From JBMCWH01 sp048621635 (lineage in GTDB: Bacteria > Patescibacteriota > WWE3 > JAUXAW01 > JAYEID01), in the NCBI GenBank assembly GCA_048621635.1, contig JBMCWH010000006.1, positions 1 through 30,634 of the forward strand: a stretch of 30,634 bases of DNA. Direction: 5' to 3'. Below the pieces are notes generated by a model, which worked only from the letters and a program-made list of their open reading frames with translations, did no database searches and had not been told where the DNA came from. The first letter of the stretch is position 1. Every line of letters starts with the position of its first letter. Below, in pieces: positions 1 to 7,170 of the stretch. Both the position numbers and the translations under genes were made by a program.

Positions 1-39
1 CTTCGCCTCCCCCCTGTTCCCGACTTTAGGTCGGAAAAC

Positions 40-190
40 CAATGCACTGACGCACCACCAACAGACAACTACTTCTCTCTACTCCCTGTACCCTGTATCT
101 TATTACCAAGGATTAAACAAGTTAAACCTTAAAGGATTCTCCGGTTACAATATACGGTATACGAAATACGAAATACTAACTTCTAGTTTC
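40..190. repeat. Degenerate 7-bp-period tandem repeat in the gap before the MBL gene
   Basis: The first 222 bases contain no convincing gene. Much of the stretch can be cut into related 7-mers, for example TCCCTGT/ACCCTGT near 82-96 and TACGGTA/TACGAAA/TACGAAA/TACTAAC at 154-181. The same style recurs at 2500-2740. A short hairpin, CCGAC-TTTAG-GTCGG, lies near 21-35. Period and units are seen directly; function is unknown. Confidence 0.6.
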
Positions 191-222
191 TTTTCCCATT
201 AATTTTTGTTAACATTAACTTA

Positions 223-846
223 ATGGTCAAAGTAGAATTTCTGGGATATTCGTGTTTTAAAATTCGCGGGGTAGATGGATCTGTGATAATTGATCCTTAT
301 CGGGAGAAGGCGACAGGTTTGGATTGGAATCCCCGCAAGGCGGATGTGGTGATGGTTACCAAAGAAGAGCCAACGAGAGATAATGTGGATGGAGTTAAAG
401 ATTTACGTTATAAAATTTCCTCTCCCGGTGAGTACGAAGTTCAGACAATTTCTGTGGTAGGAATTGGTATTAATAATACTGGTGAATTGTTGACTACTGC
501 TTATCAATGTACAGTGGACGAGTTGCGGTTTCTTCATTTAGGGGGTTTGGACGATGTCTTAGATGATTCTGTTCTATCTGTTTTGACAGAAATTGATGTT
601 CTTTTTGTTCCTGTAGGTGGAGGAGCTGTTTTAGATTTTGAGAAAGCTGCCAAGGTCGTTGCGCAGATTGAGCCGAAGATTGTTGTGCCTATGCATTATC
701 AGCAAGGGACGGAGCAACTTTCTAACTTAGCTTCTGTAGACAAATTTATTGAGGAGATGGGAGAGGAGAAAGAGCAGCGAGAAGTTTTGAAATTAAAGTC
801 ACGCTCCGCTTTGCCGGAGGATACTGAGGTTATTGTTTTAGGGTAG
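223..846 (+). CDS. MBL-fold protein (UlaG/UPF0173-like), apparently without metal site
   Basis: 207 residues covering the whole small metallo-beta-lactamase fold of COG2220 (UlaG-like/UPF0173). Family landmarks seen: the opening strand VKVEFLGYS, the IIDPY segment, PGEYEV around residue 68, the DVLFVPVGG stretch and the late PKIVVPMHY segment. The metal-binding motif is missing. Where active members have T-H-x-H-x-D-H, this protein has T46-K47-E48-E49-P50-T51-R52. The usual GHS near the N-terminus is GYS, and the HLGDLGH-type motif reads HLGGLDD. Only the final His of PMHY remains. It is therefore probably a pseudoenzyme or structural/binding protein, although the fold seems intact and the frame open. 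No Shine-Dalgarno is visible; the start is the only ATG before the conserved strand. dnaB follows 69 bp downstream in the same direction. Fold assignment is confident; function is unknown. Confidence 0.85.
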   Translation: MVKVEFLGYSCFKIRGVDGSVIIDPYREKATGLDWNPRKADVVMVTKEEPTRDNVDGVKDLRYKISSPGEYEVQTISVVGIGINNTGELLTTAYQCTVDELRFLHLGGLDDVLDDSVLSVLTEIDVLFVPVGGGAVLDFEKAAKVVAQIEPKIVVPMHYQQGTEQLSNLASVDKFIEEMGEEKEQREVLKLKSRSALPEDTEVIVLG

Positions 847-915
847 AAACTTCTCCTGCCCTCGCTTGTTGCTTTCTGTGCTTATTTTTTAGCTTTTGTT
901 GTGTAGCACAATATT

Positions 916-2223
916 ATGGCGTCTGGTCGTCTACCTCCACAAAACGAAGAAGCTGAGCGCTCGATTCTTGGTGCTCTTCTTTTGGACGAGGATGCAATTG
1001 TGCAAGTTGTGGATAATCTGCGTGGTGAGCACTTTTATCATGACCGCCATAAGAAAATTTACCAGGCGATTTACGATCTATTTGAGCGGCGGGAACCTGT
1101 GGATATGATTACGGTTACTAACGAACTACAAACCATGGGTGCTTTGGAAGAGGTAGGTGGGGCATCTTACTTAGCGGAATTAGTCAATTCGGTACCTACC
1201 AGTGCGCATGCTTCTTATTATTCGGAAATTGTTCGTGAGTGTGCGGCAAAGAGACGCTTAATTTCTGTTGCTGGAAAGATTTCTGAGCTAGGCTTTAAGG
1301 AAGAAAGCGAAGCCGATGAGTTAATTGATCAAGCAGAACAGGAGTTGTTTTCTATTGCTGAAGGGCATTTTGAAAGGGACTTCTCTTCTGTGGGCTCTAC
1401 CTTGGAAGTTGTGTTTGACCAACTAGATGACTTGTATAAAAGTCAAGGGGGTATGCGAGGTGTACCCACGGGTTTAGAAAGTTTAGATGACAAGCTGGCT
1501 GGATTGCAAGACTCTAATTTGATAATTTTAGCTGCCCGACCTTCGGTCGGGAAAACTTCCTTGGCTATTAATATTGCCCAACACGCAGCAGTAGAGAACG
1601 ATATTCCGGTAGGAATCTTTTCTTTGGAAACTTCAAAGGAGCAGTTAGTGTATAGAATGTTATCTGCGCAAGCAGATGTCGATGGTTGGCGGCTGACCAC
1701 GGGTAATTTGGAGAGTGAGGACTTCCAACGAATAGGGGAAGCAATGGGGGTTTTAAACGAGGCTCCTATTTTTATTGATGATACCCCTGGGGCTAACGTA
1801 ATGGAAATGCGGACAAAGGCTCGGAAGCTTCAATTAGAACACGGAATTCGGTTAATAATTGTTGATTATCTTCAGTTGGCACACGGTCGCGGTTTGGAGA
1901 ATCGTGTTCAGGAAGTTTCCGAGATTTCTCAAGCTTTTAAGAATTTGGCACGAGAGTTGAATGTCCCTGTTTTAGCACTTTCTCAGCTTTCTCGTGCTGT
2001 AGAAGGACGTACCTCCCCGCGTCCGCAGCTTTCTGACCTGCGTGCTTCTGGTTCTATTGAACAGGATGCTGATGTGGTTATGTTTTTGTTTAGAGAAGAT
2101 GAGGAGGATCGCTCTGGTGTTAATTTGTATATTGCTAAGCACCGTAATGGTCCTACTGGGGAAATTAATCTTTACTTTCGTGGTGAGCGCACCAAGTTTT
2201 ACGAAGTAGAGGATGCAGATTAA
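916..2223 (+). CDS. dnaB: Replicative DNA helicase DnaB
   Basis: 435 residues, normal for DnaB, the hexameric 5'-3' helicase that unwinds the replication fork and recruits primase. The N-terminal domain opens with the typical PPQNEEAERSILGALLLDEDA and spans about residues 1-150. The RecA-like ATPase domain follows, with Walker A ARPSVGKTS near 206-215, Walker B as LIIVDYLQL, and the ALSQLSR and SDLRASGSIEQDADVV motifs. The KHRNGPTGE segment near the C-terminus is also diagnostic. No intein is present. The start is the ATG giving MASGRLPPQN; another frame opens slightly upstream but encodes nothing recognisable. No Shine-Dalgarno is seen. The gene lies between the MBL-fold gene and tRNA-Leu. 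Confidence 0.97.
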   Translation: MASGRLPPQNEEAERSILGALLLDEDAIVQVVDNLRGEHFYHDRHKKIYQAIYDLFERREPVDMITVTNELQTMGALEEVGGASYLAELVNSVPTSAHASYYSEIVRECAAKRRLISVAGKISELGFKEESEADELIDQAEQELFSIAEGHFERDFSSVGSTLEVVFDQLDDLYKSQGGMRGVPTGLESLDDKLAGLQDSNLIILAARPSVGKTSLAINIAQHAAVENDIPVGIFSLETSKEQLVYRMLSAQADVDGWRLTTGNLESEDFQRIGEAMGVLNEAPIFIDDTPGANVMEMRTKARKLQLEHGIRLIIVDYLQLAHGRGLENRVQEVSEISQAFKNLARELNVPVLALSQLSRAVEGRTSPRPQLSDLRASGSIEQDADVVMFLFREDEEDRSGVNLYIAKHRNGPTGEINLYFRGERTKFYEVEDAD

Positions 2224-2256
2224 CCTGTTTCAGTGGTAAAGTTGGGGAAAATTTAG

Positions 2257-2262
2257 TATAAT
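2257..2262 (+). promoter_or_regulatory. -10 box upstream of tRNA-Leu
   Basis: A perfect TATAAT lies 35 bp after the dnaB stop and about 90 bp before the tRNA. No good -35 is visible at 16-18 bp upstream (TGGTAA at best). If used, the primary transcript would carry the structured leader at 2293-2340. Confidence 0.5.
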
Positions 2263-2292
2263 ACATGCTTGGAGAGCTTGTTGTTTTTGTTT

Positions 2293-2340
2293 GCCGCGGT
2301 GGCGGAACCCCAAACCGCGTGGGGTTCGGGGCCGGCTGGC
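2293..2340 (+). other. Structured leader or tRNA-Leu-like remnant before tRNA-Leu
   Basis: The first 15 bases (GCCGCGGTGGCGGAA) read like the acceptor/D-arm start of a tRNA-Leu, but no cloverleaf follows. Instead there is a perfect 7-bp hairpin, GAACCCC (2305-2311) with GGGGTTC (2321-2327). An alternative 6-bp pairing, CGCGGT (2295-2300) with ACCGCG (2314-2319), excludes it. The self-complementary GCCGGC at 2331-2336 equals the acceptor strand of the real tRNA at 2352 and could compete with it. It may be a degenerate tRNA copy or a processing leader; the sequence does not decide. Confidence 0.45.
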
Positions 2341-2351
2341 AGACAATTTGT

Positions 2352-2440
2352 GCCGGCGTGGCGGAATTGGTAGACGCGCGGGTCTCAAAAACCCGTGAAG
2401 CTAAAACTTCGTGTCGGTTCGACTCCGACCGCCGGCACCA
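2352..2440 (+). tRNA. tRNA-Leu (anticodon CAA)
   Basis: A full class II cloverleaf can be folded by eye. Acceptor GCCGGCG pairs with CGCCGGC; the D-arm follows (GGCGGAATTGGTAGACGC); the anticodon stem CGGGT/ACCCG carries loop CTCAAAA, giving anticodon CAA (codon UUG). A long variable arm and the T-arm GTCGG-TTCGACT-CCGAC follow, then discriminator A. The 3' CCA is encoded (2438-2440). A long variable arm and discriminator A are expected for tRNA-Leu. Confidence 0.96.
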
Positions 2441-2499
2441 CTAAATGCGAGTTTGTGCAAACGAACTCCGTAACCAAATCTCGTTGGAGACCCGGAATA

Positions 2500-2740
2500 G
2501 ATCAACTGACAACTAGCGTACCAGCTAACCAACACACCAGTTTACTTTTTAATCTGTATTCTTTTCCGTCTTTCAACAATCGAGCAATCGAACCGTAATT
2601 CTCTTTCACTGGACCCTGAACCCTAGTCCCTAGTTACCAATCTCCAATCTCCAATCTCCAGTCTCTAGTTTCCAATCTCTAATTACTAGTTTCTATTCTT
2701 TAGTCTCTTCTCCTTCATTATCGAAACCTTCAAGGTTTTT
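2500..2740. repeat. Degenerate heptamer tandem array in a 440-bp gene-free stretch
   Basis: The gap 2441-2880 contains no supported gene. From 2638 it divides cleanly into 7-mers: CCAATCT three times, then CCAGTCT, CTAGTTT, CCAATCT, CTAATTA, CTAGTTT, CTATTCT, TTAGTCT. Just before it are ACCCTGA/ACCCTAG/TCCCTAG (2613-2633) and CAACTGA/CAACTAG near 2503. An 8-bp variant (AACAATCG/AGCAATCG) sits near 2575. A weak hairpin AAACC-TTCAA-GGTTT is at 2724-2738. The remainder to 2880 shows no clear promoter. The same repeat style occurs at 40-190 and 15850-15880. Confidence 0.75.
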
Positions 2741-2880
2741 AAGGACTTAAATTAATCAGTTAATCGTTTCTCACTACTCGTTGTTGGATTGTATGGTACA
2801 ATCTTTCAAGATGTTTAATACGCATTGTTTGCGAACCGGGAAGGGTTATGTCTTCTTAGTGATTTGTTTTTCTTAGATAT

Positions 2881-4197
2881 ATGTTTTATAAGCAGTTACT
2901 TAAAAACAAAGATTTCCTTCTTTTATGGTTAAGTCATTTATTCTCCAGAATTGCTTATAATTTGGTGGATTTCGCGCTGATTCTTTTGGTTTACGAAATT
3001 GCCCAGTCTAGCTTTTTGGTAGGTGTTCTTATGGTTTTTTTCTACTTACCTTCTTTTTTGTTTTCTTTAATTGCTGGTGTTTATACGGATGTTTTTGATC
3101 GCCGTCAGGTTATGAGGATCACCAAAATTTTATGGGGGATCTTGGTGTTTCTTTTAGCTTTTCCGCATGTTCACTCCACTTTAGGTTGGATAATTTTAAT
3201 TTCTATTGTTATTCAGGTGGTGGATGAGTTTTTTATCCCCGCTGAAAGAGCTTCTTTACCTAATTTAGTGGGTTCAGAAATGTTACTTTTGGCTAATTCT
3301 GTGTTGTCAACCACAATGTATTTGTCTGTTGTTCTTGGCTATGGGTTAGCTGGTTTTCTAGTGCGGTTTTTGGGTAGTAGTTGCCCTTTTATTCTGGCAG
3401 CTGTACTTTCTTTGCTTTCTGCTGGTGTTTTGGGTTTAATTTCTCCTTCCAAAAGTTTTGGCGGTGAGGCATTACGGGTAGAGCATATGTACAATGAGGA
3501 TTTTTCTTTTTCTAAGCTTTTTTCTCGTCTGAGTCACGGGATTTTTGAAGGGATTAATCTGCTGATTCAGCAACGTTTTTTACTTTTGGTTGCCTTGTCT
3601 ATAGCTGTTTTTCAGGTAACTAGCAGTTGTCTTATGGCTGTTCTCCCTGGATATATGGAGGAGGGACTAAGGATTTATGCGCAGGATGCTAGTTTTGTTT
3701 TTGCCTTACCTTTAGGCGTAGGTCTTCTTGGCGGTGCTTATTTAGCTGGGAGTTTGGGAAGGAAGGAAAACCATGCTTCTGTAATTGGGTACGGAGTTAC
3801 TATCGTCGCTACTGCACTTGTTACTTTGTCTTTTTTCCCCCGTTTGTGTGGCTTTTTGGGTGTTCCTAATTGTGCGAATTTGCTTCCGTTTGAGAGAAAA
3901 ATTCTGGTTTCTAGTATTGCTATTTTGCTGGCGGGGTTAACAGGGTTGGGCGCTTCCTTGGCGTATGTTCCTTTGAATACCGTCTTTCAGAATAAGGTTG
4001 CGGATCATTTGCGGGGGCGTTCGCAAGCTCTTGTTAGTACCATCACGCAAGGTCTTAGTGTTTTTCCTGTTCTTTTTGTGGGTGCTTTGGCTGATATTAT
4101 TGGTGTTGTTTGGGTGCTGTTATTATTGGGACTCGTTGCTTTTGGTTTGAGATTATTCGTGGTTGGATGGGTTGAAAAAGCAAAGCAGCTTGGATAA
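2881..4197 (+). CDS. MFS transporter, MFS_3/EntS-like efflux protein
   Basis: 438 residues, almost entirely hydrophobic, with about 12 predicted membrane helices in two halves. The opening FLLLWLSHLFSRIAYNLVDFALILLVYE and the loop 2-3 motif GVYTDVFDRRQVM (MFS motif A, here D-x-x-D-R-R) are typical of the TIGR00900/EntS-like branch of the Major Facilitator Superfamily. So is the late segment FQNKVADHLRGRSQALVSTI. Such proteins are proton-driven exporters of small molecules; the substrate cannot be read from sequence. It begins a four-gene run: 12 bp to the Lgt-DksA gene, then rluD-type and LytR_C genes. No Shine-Dalgarno is visible before the ATG. Confidence 0.88.
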   Translation: MFYKQLLKNKDFLLLWLSHLFSRIAYNLVDFALILLVYEIAQSSFLVGVLMVFFYLPSFLFSLIAGVYTDVFDRRQVMRITKILWGILVFLLAFPHVHSTLGWIILISIVIQVVDEFFIPAERASLPNLVGSEMLLLANSVLSTTMYLSVVLGYGLAGFLVRFLGSSCPFILAAVLSLLSAGVLGLISPSKSFGGEALRVEHMYNEDFSFSKLFSRLSHGIFEGINLLIQQRFLLLVALSIAVFQVTSSCLMAVLPGYMEEGLRIYAQDASFVFALPLGVGLLGGAYLAGSLGRKENHASVIGYGVTIVATALVTLSFFPRLCGFLGVPNCANLLPFERKILVSSIAILLAGLTGLGASLAYVPLNTVFQNKVADHLRGRSQALVSTITQGLSVFPVLFVGALADIIGVVWVLLLLGLVAFGLRLFVVGWVEKAKQLG

Positions 4198-4209
4198 ACT
4201 AGTAAAGTA

Positions 4210-5337
4210 ATGTACTATCCTATTCTTTTTAAAATTGGTCCTGTTACTTTTTACTCTTTTGGATTGTTTCTGACTGTTGGTATTTTGAGTGGTGTCTTTC
4301 TTTTCTGGCGCCGGACGCGAAGAGAAGGCTTCAATAGCGAGCGTATCTTAGACCTTTCTCTAATGACCCTTTTGTGTGGAATTGTGGGTGCCCGTCTTGG
4401 TTTTGTGCTGTTTAATTTTTCTGTCTTCTATTCTGACCCCTGGGATATTTTTCGTTCCTTTAATACTGGTTTGTCTCTTGCTGGTGGAGTACTGATTGGG
4501 TATTTAGCCTTTGCTTTTTTTGTGCGCCGCTATGAATGGTCTCTTTTAAAACTTACAGATCAGCTTGTGTTTCCTTTTGCTTTTGCTTACACCCTTGGTA
4601 AACTTGCCTTGCTCACTTCTGGGTTGTCCAGTTCTGGTAGTATCTGGGATCCCTTTTTATACTTTGTAGTAAGTGGAGTTTTGCTTATATTTGAACAATC
4701 TTCCTTATGGGGTAAGGCTCGTACTTATCCGCGAACAGGTTTTCTTACCTTCTTAAGTTTGTTTCTTTTTGGAGCCGCTTTTTTGGGGAATACATTTTTG
4801 TTTTGGAGAAGTGGTGTGCTTTTTAGGGTGGAGCAAGTAATGTCGGTTTTAGCTATGGTGGTGGGGTTATATGCTTTGGTTAAGAAGCACTATAAAGATT
4901 TACAATATTTGTTCTTACGCTTGAGCTCTTGCTTTTCTGGTCGGCCTTCTACTGTTGAGGAGGAGAAATCTTTCTTGGATGTAAGTAAATTGCGGAATTG
5001 GCTTTTTCGGGAATCTTCGGAAATAGAGAAAGAGAAAAAGCTTGTTCAAGAGGGGGACCTATTTTTTCGCTCCGGTAGGGAAAATGATAATTCAGAGATG
5101 GGTGATGAAGGGCAAGAGTTACTTAGCCACCATTATGCGGAAGTTATTACTTCTTTTCTAGATTCTTTTGGTGTGCAGATTCAGAAAGCTCTGCACCGAT
5201 TGCATATTGGCGAATATGGTAAATGTGAAAATTGTGGTAAAAAGATTTCTCCGGAAAGGTTAGATGCTTACCCCGCTGCTACTTTGTGTATTGACTGTGC
5301 GAGGGAAGAGGAATTTCCTAATTCAGAAAATAATTAA
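4210..5337 (+). CDS. Lgt-like membrane domain fused to a DksA/TraR zinc finger
   Basis: 375 residues in one open frame. Residues 1-230 are a polytopic membrane domain resembling prolipoprotein diacylglyceryl transferase (Lgt): the start YPILFKIGPVTFYSFGL, GIVGARLGFVLFN at 58-70 and GLSLAGGVLIG at 87-97. Key Lgt residues are absent: the active His of the GLSxHGG motif is Ala91, and the GRxGNFxNxExxG signature is replaced by GKLALLTSG (130-138). Residues 250-375 match the short DksA/TraR family: a helical stretch with ENDNSEMGDE, then IGEYGKCENCGKKI with C339/C342 and ATLCIDC with C360/C363, an intact four-Cys zinc site. DksA proteins act on RNA polymerase; the pair as one membrane-tethered protein is unusual. 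The two halves might still be separate in relatives. The ATG lies 12 bp after the MFS stop. Confidence 0.85.
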   Translation: MYYPILFKIGPVTFYSFGLFLTVGILSGVFLFWRRTRREGFNSERILDLSLMTLLCGIVGARLGFVLFNFSVFYSDPWDIFRSFNTGLSLAGGVLIGYLAFAFFVRRYEWSLLKLTDQLVFPFAFAYTLGKLALLTSGLSSSGSIWDPFLYFVVSGVLLIFEQSSLWGKARTYPRTGFLTFLSLFLFGAAFLGNTFLFWRSGVLFRVEQVMSVLAMVVGLYALVKKHYKDLQYLFLRLSSCFSGRPSTVEEEKSFLDVSKLRNWLFRESSEIEKEKKLVQEGDLFFRSGRENDNSEMGDEGQELLSHHYAEVITSFLDSFGVQIQKALHRLHIGEYGKCENCGKKISPERLDAYPAATLCIDCAREEEFPNSENN

Positions 5338-5349
5338 GGTGGTAGCTAT

Positions 5350-6066
5350 ATGAATATTGTGTATGAAGATGATTTTATTTTAGTTGTGAATAAACCCTCT
5401 GGTTTAGTCGTAAACCGGTCCGAGACATGGAAGGGAGAAACACTGCAGGATAAGTTGGAGGATTTTTTTGGTTTGGAGGACGCCGGGGTAGGGGAGAGGG
5501 CAGGAATTGTGCATCGGTTGGATAAAGAAACTTCTGGCTTGTTGCTGGTAGCCAAGGATGAGGATACTTTTTCTTTTTTGCAACAGCAGTTCAAGCAGCG
5601 CCAAGTTCGGAAAATGTATTTAGCCTTGGTTCACGGTAAGGTGGAAGAAGAAAGGTTTATTGTTGATGCTGCTATAGCTAGAAATCCTCAAGATAGTATG
5701 AAGTTTGCAGTGGTAGAGGATGGGCGAGAAGCAGTGACCACTTTTGAAGTTGATGAGCGATTTGTTAAAGGGGGAGAAGATTTTACCCTTCTCCGTGTTT
5801 TTCCTTACACCGGCAGAACGCATCAGATTAGGGTACATTTGTGTGCTTTAAATCACCCTATTGTAAGTGATTTACGTTATGGAGGCAGCGTACGGGCCCG
5901 CGCTGACCGTGAGTGGTGTAATAGATTGTTTTTGCATGCTGCTTATCTTAATTTTGTTTCTCTTGAGAATGCACACGAGCGGATGGAGGTTACATCGTCC
6001 TTACCAGAAGATTTGATAGCTTGTTTGGATCTTTTAGAATCTGCCCATGGCCAAGAAACTGCGTAG
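5350..6066 (+). CDS. RluA-family rRNA pseudouridine synthase
   Basis: 238 residues of the RluA/RluD-type catalytic domain, which isomerises uridine to pseudouridine in 23S rRNA or tRNA. The catalytic motif HRLDKETSGLLLVAKD is intact, with the nucleophile at Asp58. VNKPSGLVV near the start and YTGRTHQIRVHL further on are the other family motifs. The N-terminal S4 RNA-binding domain of RluD/RluC is absent, as in the RluA-like short form, so the exact target uridine cannot be named. AAGGTGG, overlapping the stop of the preceding gene, is a good Shine-Dalgarno 8 bp before the ATG. The 3' end overlaps the LytR_C gene by 20 bp, indicating co-translation. Confidence 0.93.
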   Translation: MNIVYEDDFILVVNKPSGLVVNRSETWKGETLQDKLEDFFGLEDAGVGERAGIVHRLDKETSGLLLVAKDEDTFSFLQQQFKQRQVRKMYLALVHGKVEEERFIVDAAIARNPQDSMKFAVVEDGREAVTTFEVDERFVKGGEDFTLLRVFPYTGRTHQIRVHLCALNHPIVSDLRYGGSVRARADREWCNRLFLHAAYLNFVSLENAHERMEVTSSLPEDLIACLDLLESAHGQETA

Positions 6067-7006
6067 CAAACAACTGAAGACTGCCATAAATCGAAAAATT
6101 CGGCATTTGGGTATTGCTGTTCTGATTGTTTTGGGAACAGTGGTATGTTTGACTGTTTTTTATTTTTTCCGCTTTTTTAACCGACCTTTAGCAGAGGCAG
6201 AGAATCCTGGCTCTCCCAAATTGTTGTGGCCAAAAACCCCAGCTAATATAATTGTTGCTCTTACATCCTCCTCTAATTTGGATTCTGCATTTGTTTTACA
6301 TCTTAATTCCCAGTCGAAAAAAGCTTTGTTGGGTGTATTGAGTAATGAATTAGTTCAGTCTCTACCTGTTGAGCCTGTTCCTCTTAGGGAAGAGGCTTCG
6401 CGTGTTTTAGCTTTGCCTATCCATTCCTTTATTCTCTTGAATCAGCGCGAGGCGGGTTTGTTTTCTACTCAGATAGATATGCAGACGGAAGCTGATTGGG
6501 GCAAATGGGGGAGAACAGAGTTGTTGGCGTTGCCTCAACTTCTTTTTAACTTAAGAAAGTACGGAACTACAAACCTGTCCTTGAAAGAAATTACCCAGTT
6601 TAGTTGGTATTTATCTGGTTTACGGACCAAAAATTTTGAGAAAACTGATCTAGCTGCTTCAGTTAAAGGGGAAGCTGATTGGGAAAGTTACTTTGCTGAT
6701 CCACGGCTTAGGCAAGAGGGGGAACAAATTCTAGTTCTTAATGGAACTACTTGTTCTGGCTTAGCTGGAAGGACGGCTCAGTGGGTTCAAAATTTGGGAG
6801 GCTTGATCTTGGATGTGGGTAACGCTCCCAAGAGTAATTACCAATCTTCGGTTATTTTAGCTAACCACCCCCATTCTTTTACTACCCGCTTTCTAAGTAA
6901 TAACTTAGGTATTTCTAATGTTCGGGAGAAGGACACAGCTTTAAAGTGGGGTAGGCGTGCTGATATAGTTATTATCCTAGGTCTTGACAAGGTTGGTGTT
7001 TTCTGA
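6047..7006 (+). CDS. Membrane-anchored LytR_C-domain protein with degenerate LCP-like region
   Basis: 319 residues. A basic N-terminus is followed by one membrane helix at about 20-43 (IAVLIVLGTVVCLTVFYFF), placing the rest outside the cell. Residues 225-319 form a LytR_C domain (PF13399): ILVLNGTTCSGLAGRTAQWVQNLGG, then SSVILANHP and a final RADIVIILGLD. The middle (about 65-200) faintly follows the LytR-CpsA-Psr ligase pattern (DSAFVLHLNSQSKKALLGVL resembles the strand before the SIPRD motif), but the catalytic Arg/Asp residues are not recognisable. It may have lost wall-polymer ligase activity and kept a wall- or polymer-binding role. It is last in the run starting with the MFS gene and is followed by a strong terminator. 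Confidence 0.8.
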   Translation: MAKKLRSKQLKTAINRKIRHLGIAVLIVLGTVVCLTVFYFFRFFNRPLAEAENPGSPKLLWPKTPANIIVALTSSSNLDSAFVLHLNSQSKKALLGVLSNELVQSLPVEPVPLREEASRVLALPIHSFILLNQREAGLFSTQIDMQTEADWGKWGRTELLALPQLLFNLRKYGTTNLSLKEITQFSWYLSGLRTKNFEKTDLAASVKGEADWESYFADPRLRQEGEQILVLNGTTCSGLAGRTAQWVQNLGGLILDVGNAPKSNYQSSVILANHPHSFTTRFLSNNLGISNVREKDTALKWGRRADIVIILGLDKVGVF

Positions 7007-7037
7007 TAAATTTAGGATAGTCTCTCTCCTTTCTTCA

Positions 7038-7077
7038 CCCCGGGCCAAAATTAGCCCGGGGTTTTTGTTTTTTTTTT
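7038..7077 (+). terminator. Strong intrinsic terminator
   Basis: Perfect 8-bp GC-rich stem CCCCGGGC (7038-7045) with GCCCGGGG (7054-7061), an 8-base loop, then TTTTTG and a run of Ts. It lies 32 bp after the LytR_C stop and ends the MFS/Lgt-DksA/Rlu/LytR_C operon. Confidence 0.95.
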
Positions 7078-7111
7078 ATACTTTGATTTAAAAAAATATA
7101 TAAGATATAAG

Positions 7112-7140
7112 TTGACTAATTTCCTTTTCGTCTGTAGACT
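7112..7140 (+). promoter_or_regulatory. Promoter of the TraG-like operon
   Basis: TTGACT at 7112-7117, a 17-bp spacer and TAGACT at 7135-7140, located between the terminator and the TraG-like gene. The resulting leader would be about 24 nt and contains GGGAGAG as Shine-Dalgarno 7 bp before the ATG at 7171. Confidence 0.6.
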
Positions 7141-7170
7141 TTAGGCTAGTTAGAACGGGAGAGACTGGAT

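Noticed and set aside
2395..2598. 67-codon open frame over the tRNA-Leu 3' end
   Set aside because: It starts inside the tRNA and runs through the heptamer repeat; no ribosome site and no recognisable protein.
2606..2712. CRISPR array
   Set aside because: The units are 7 bp and contiguous with no spacers, and no cas genes are present.
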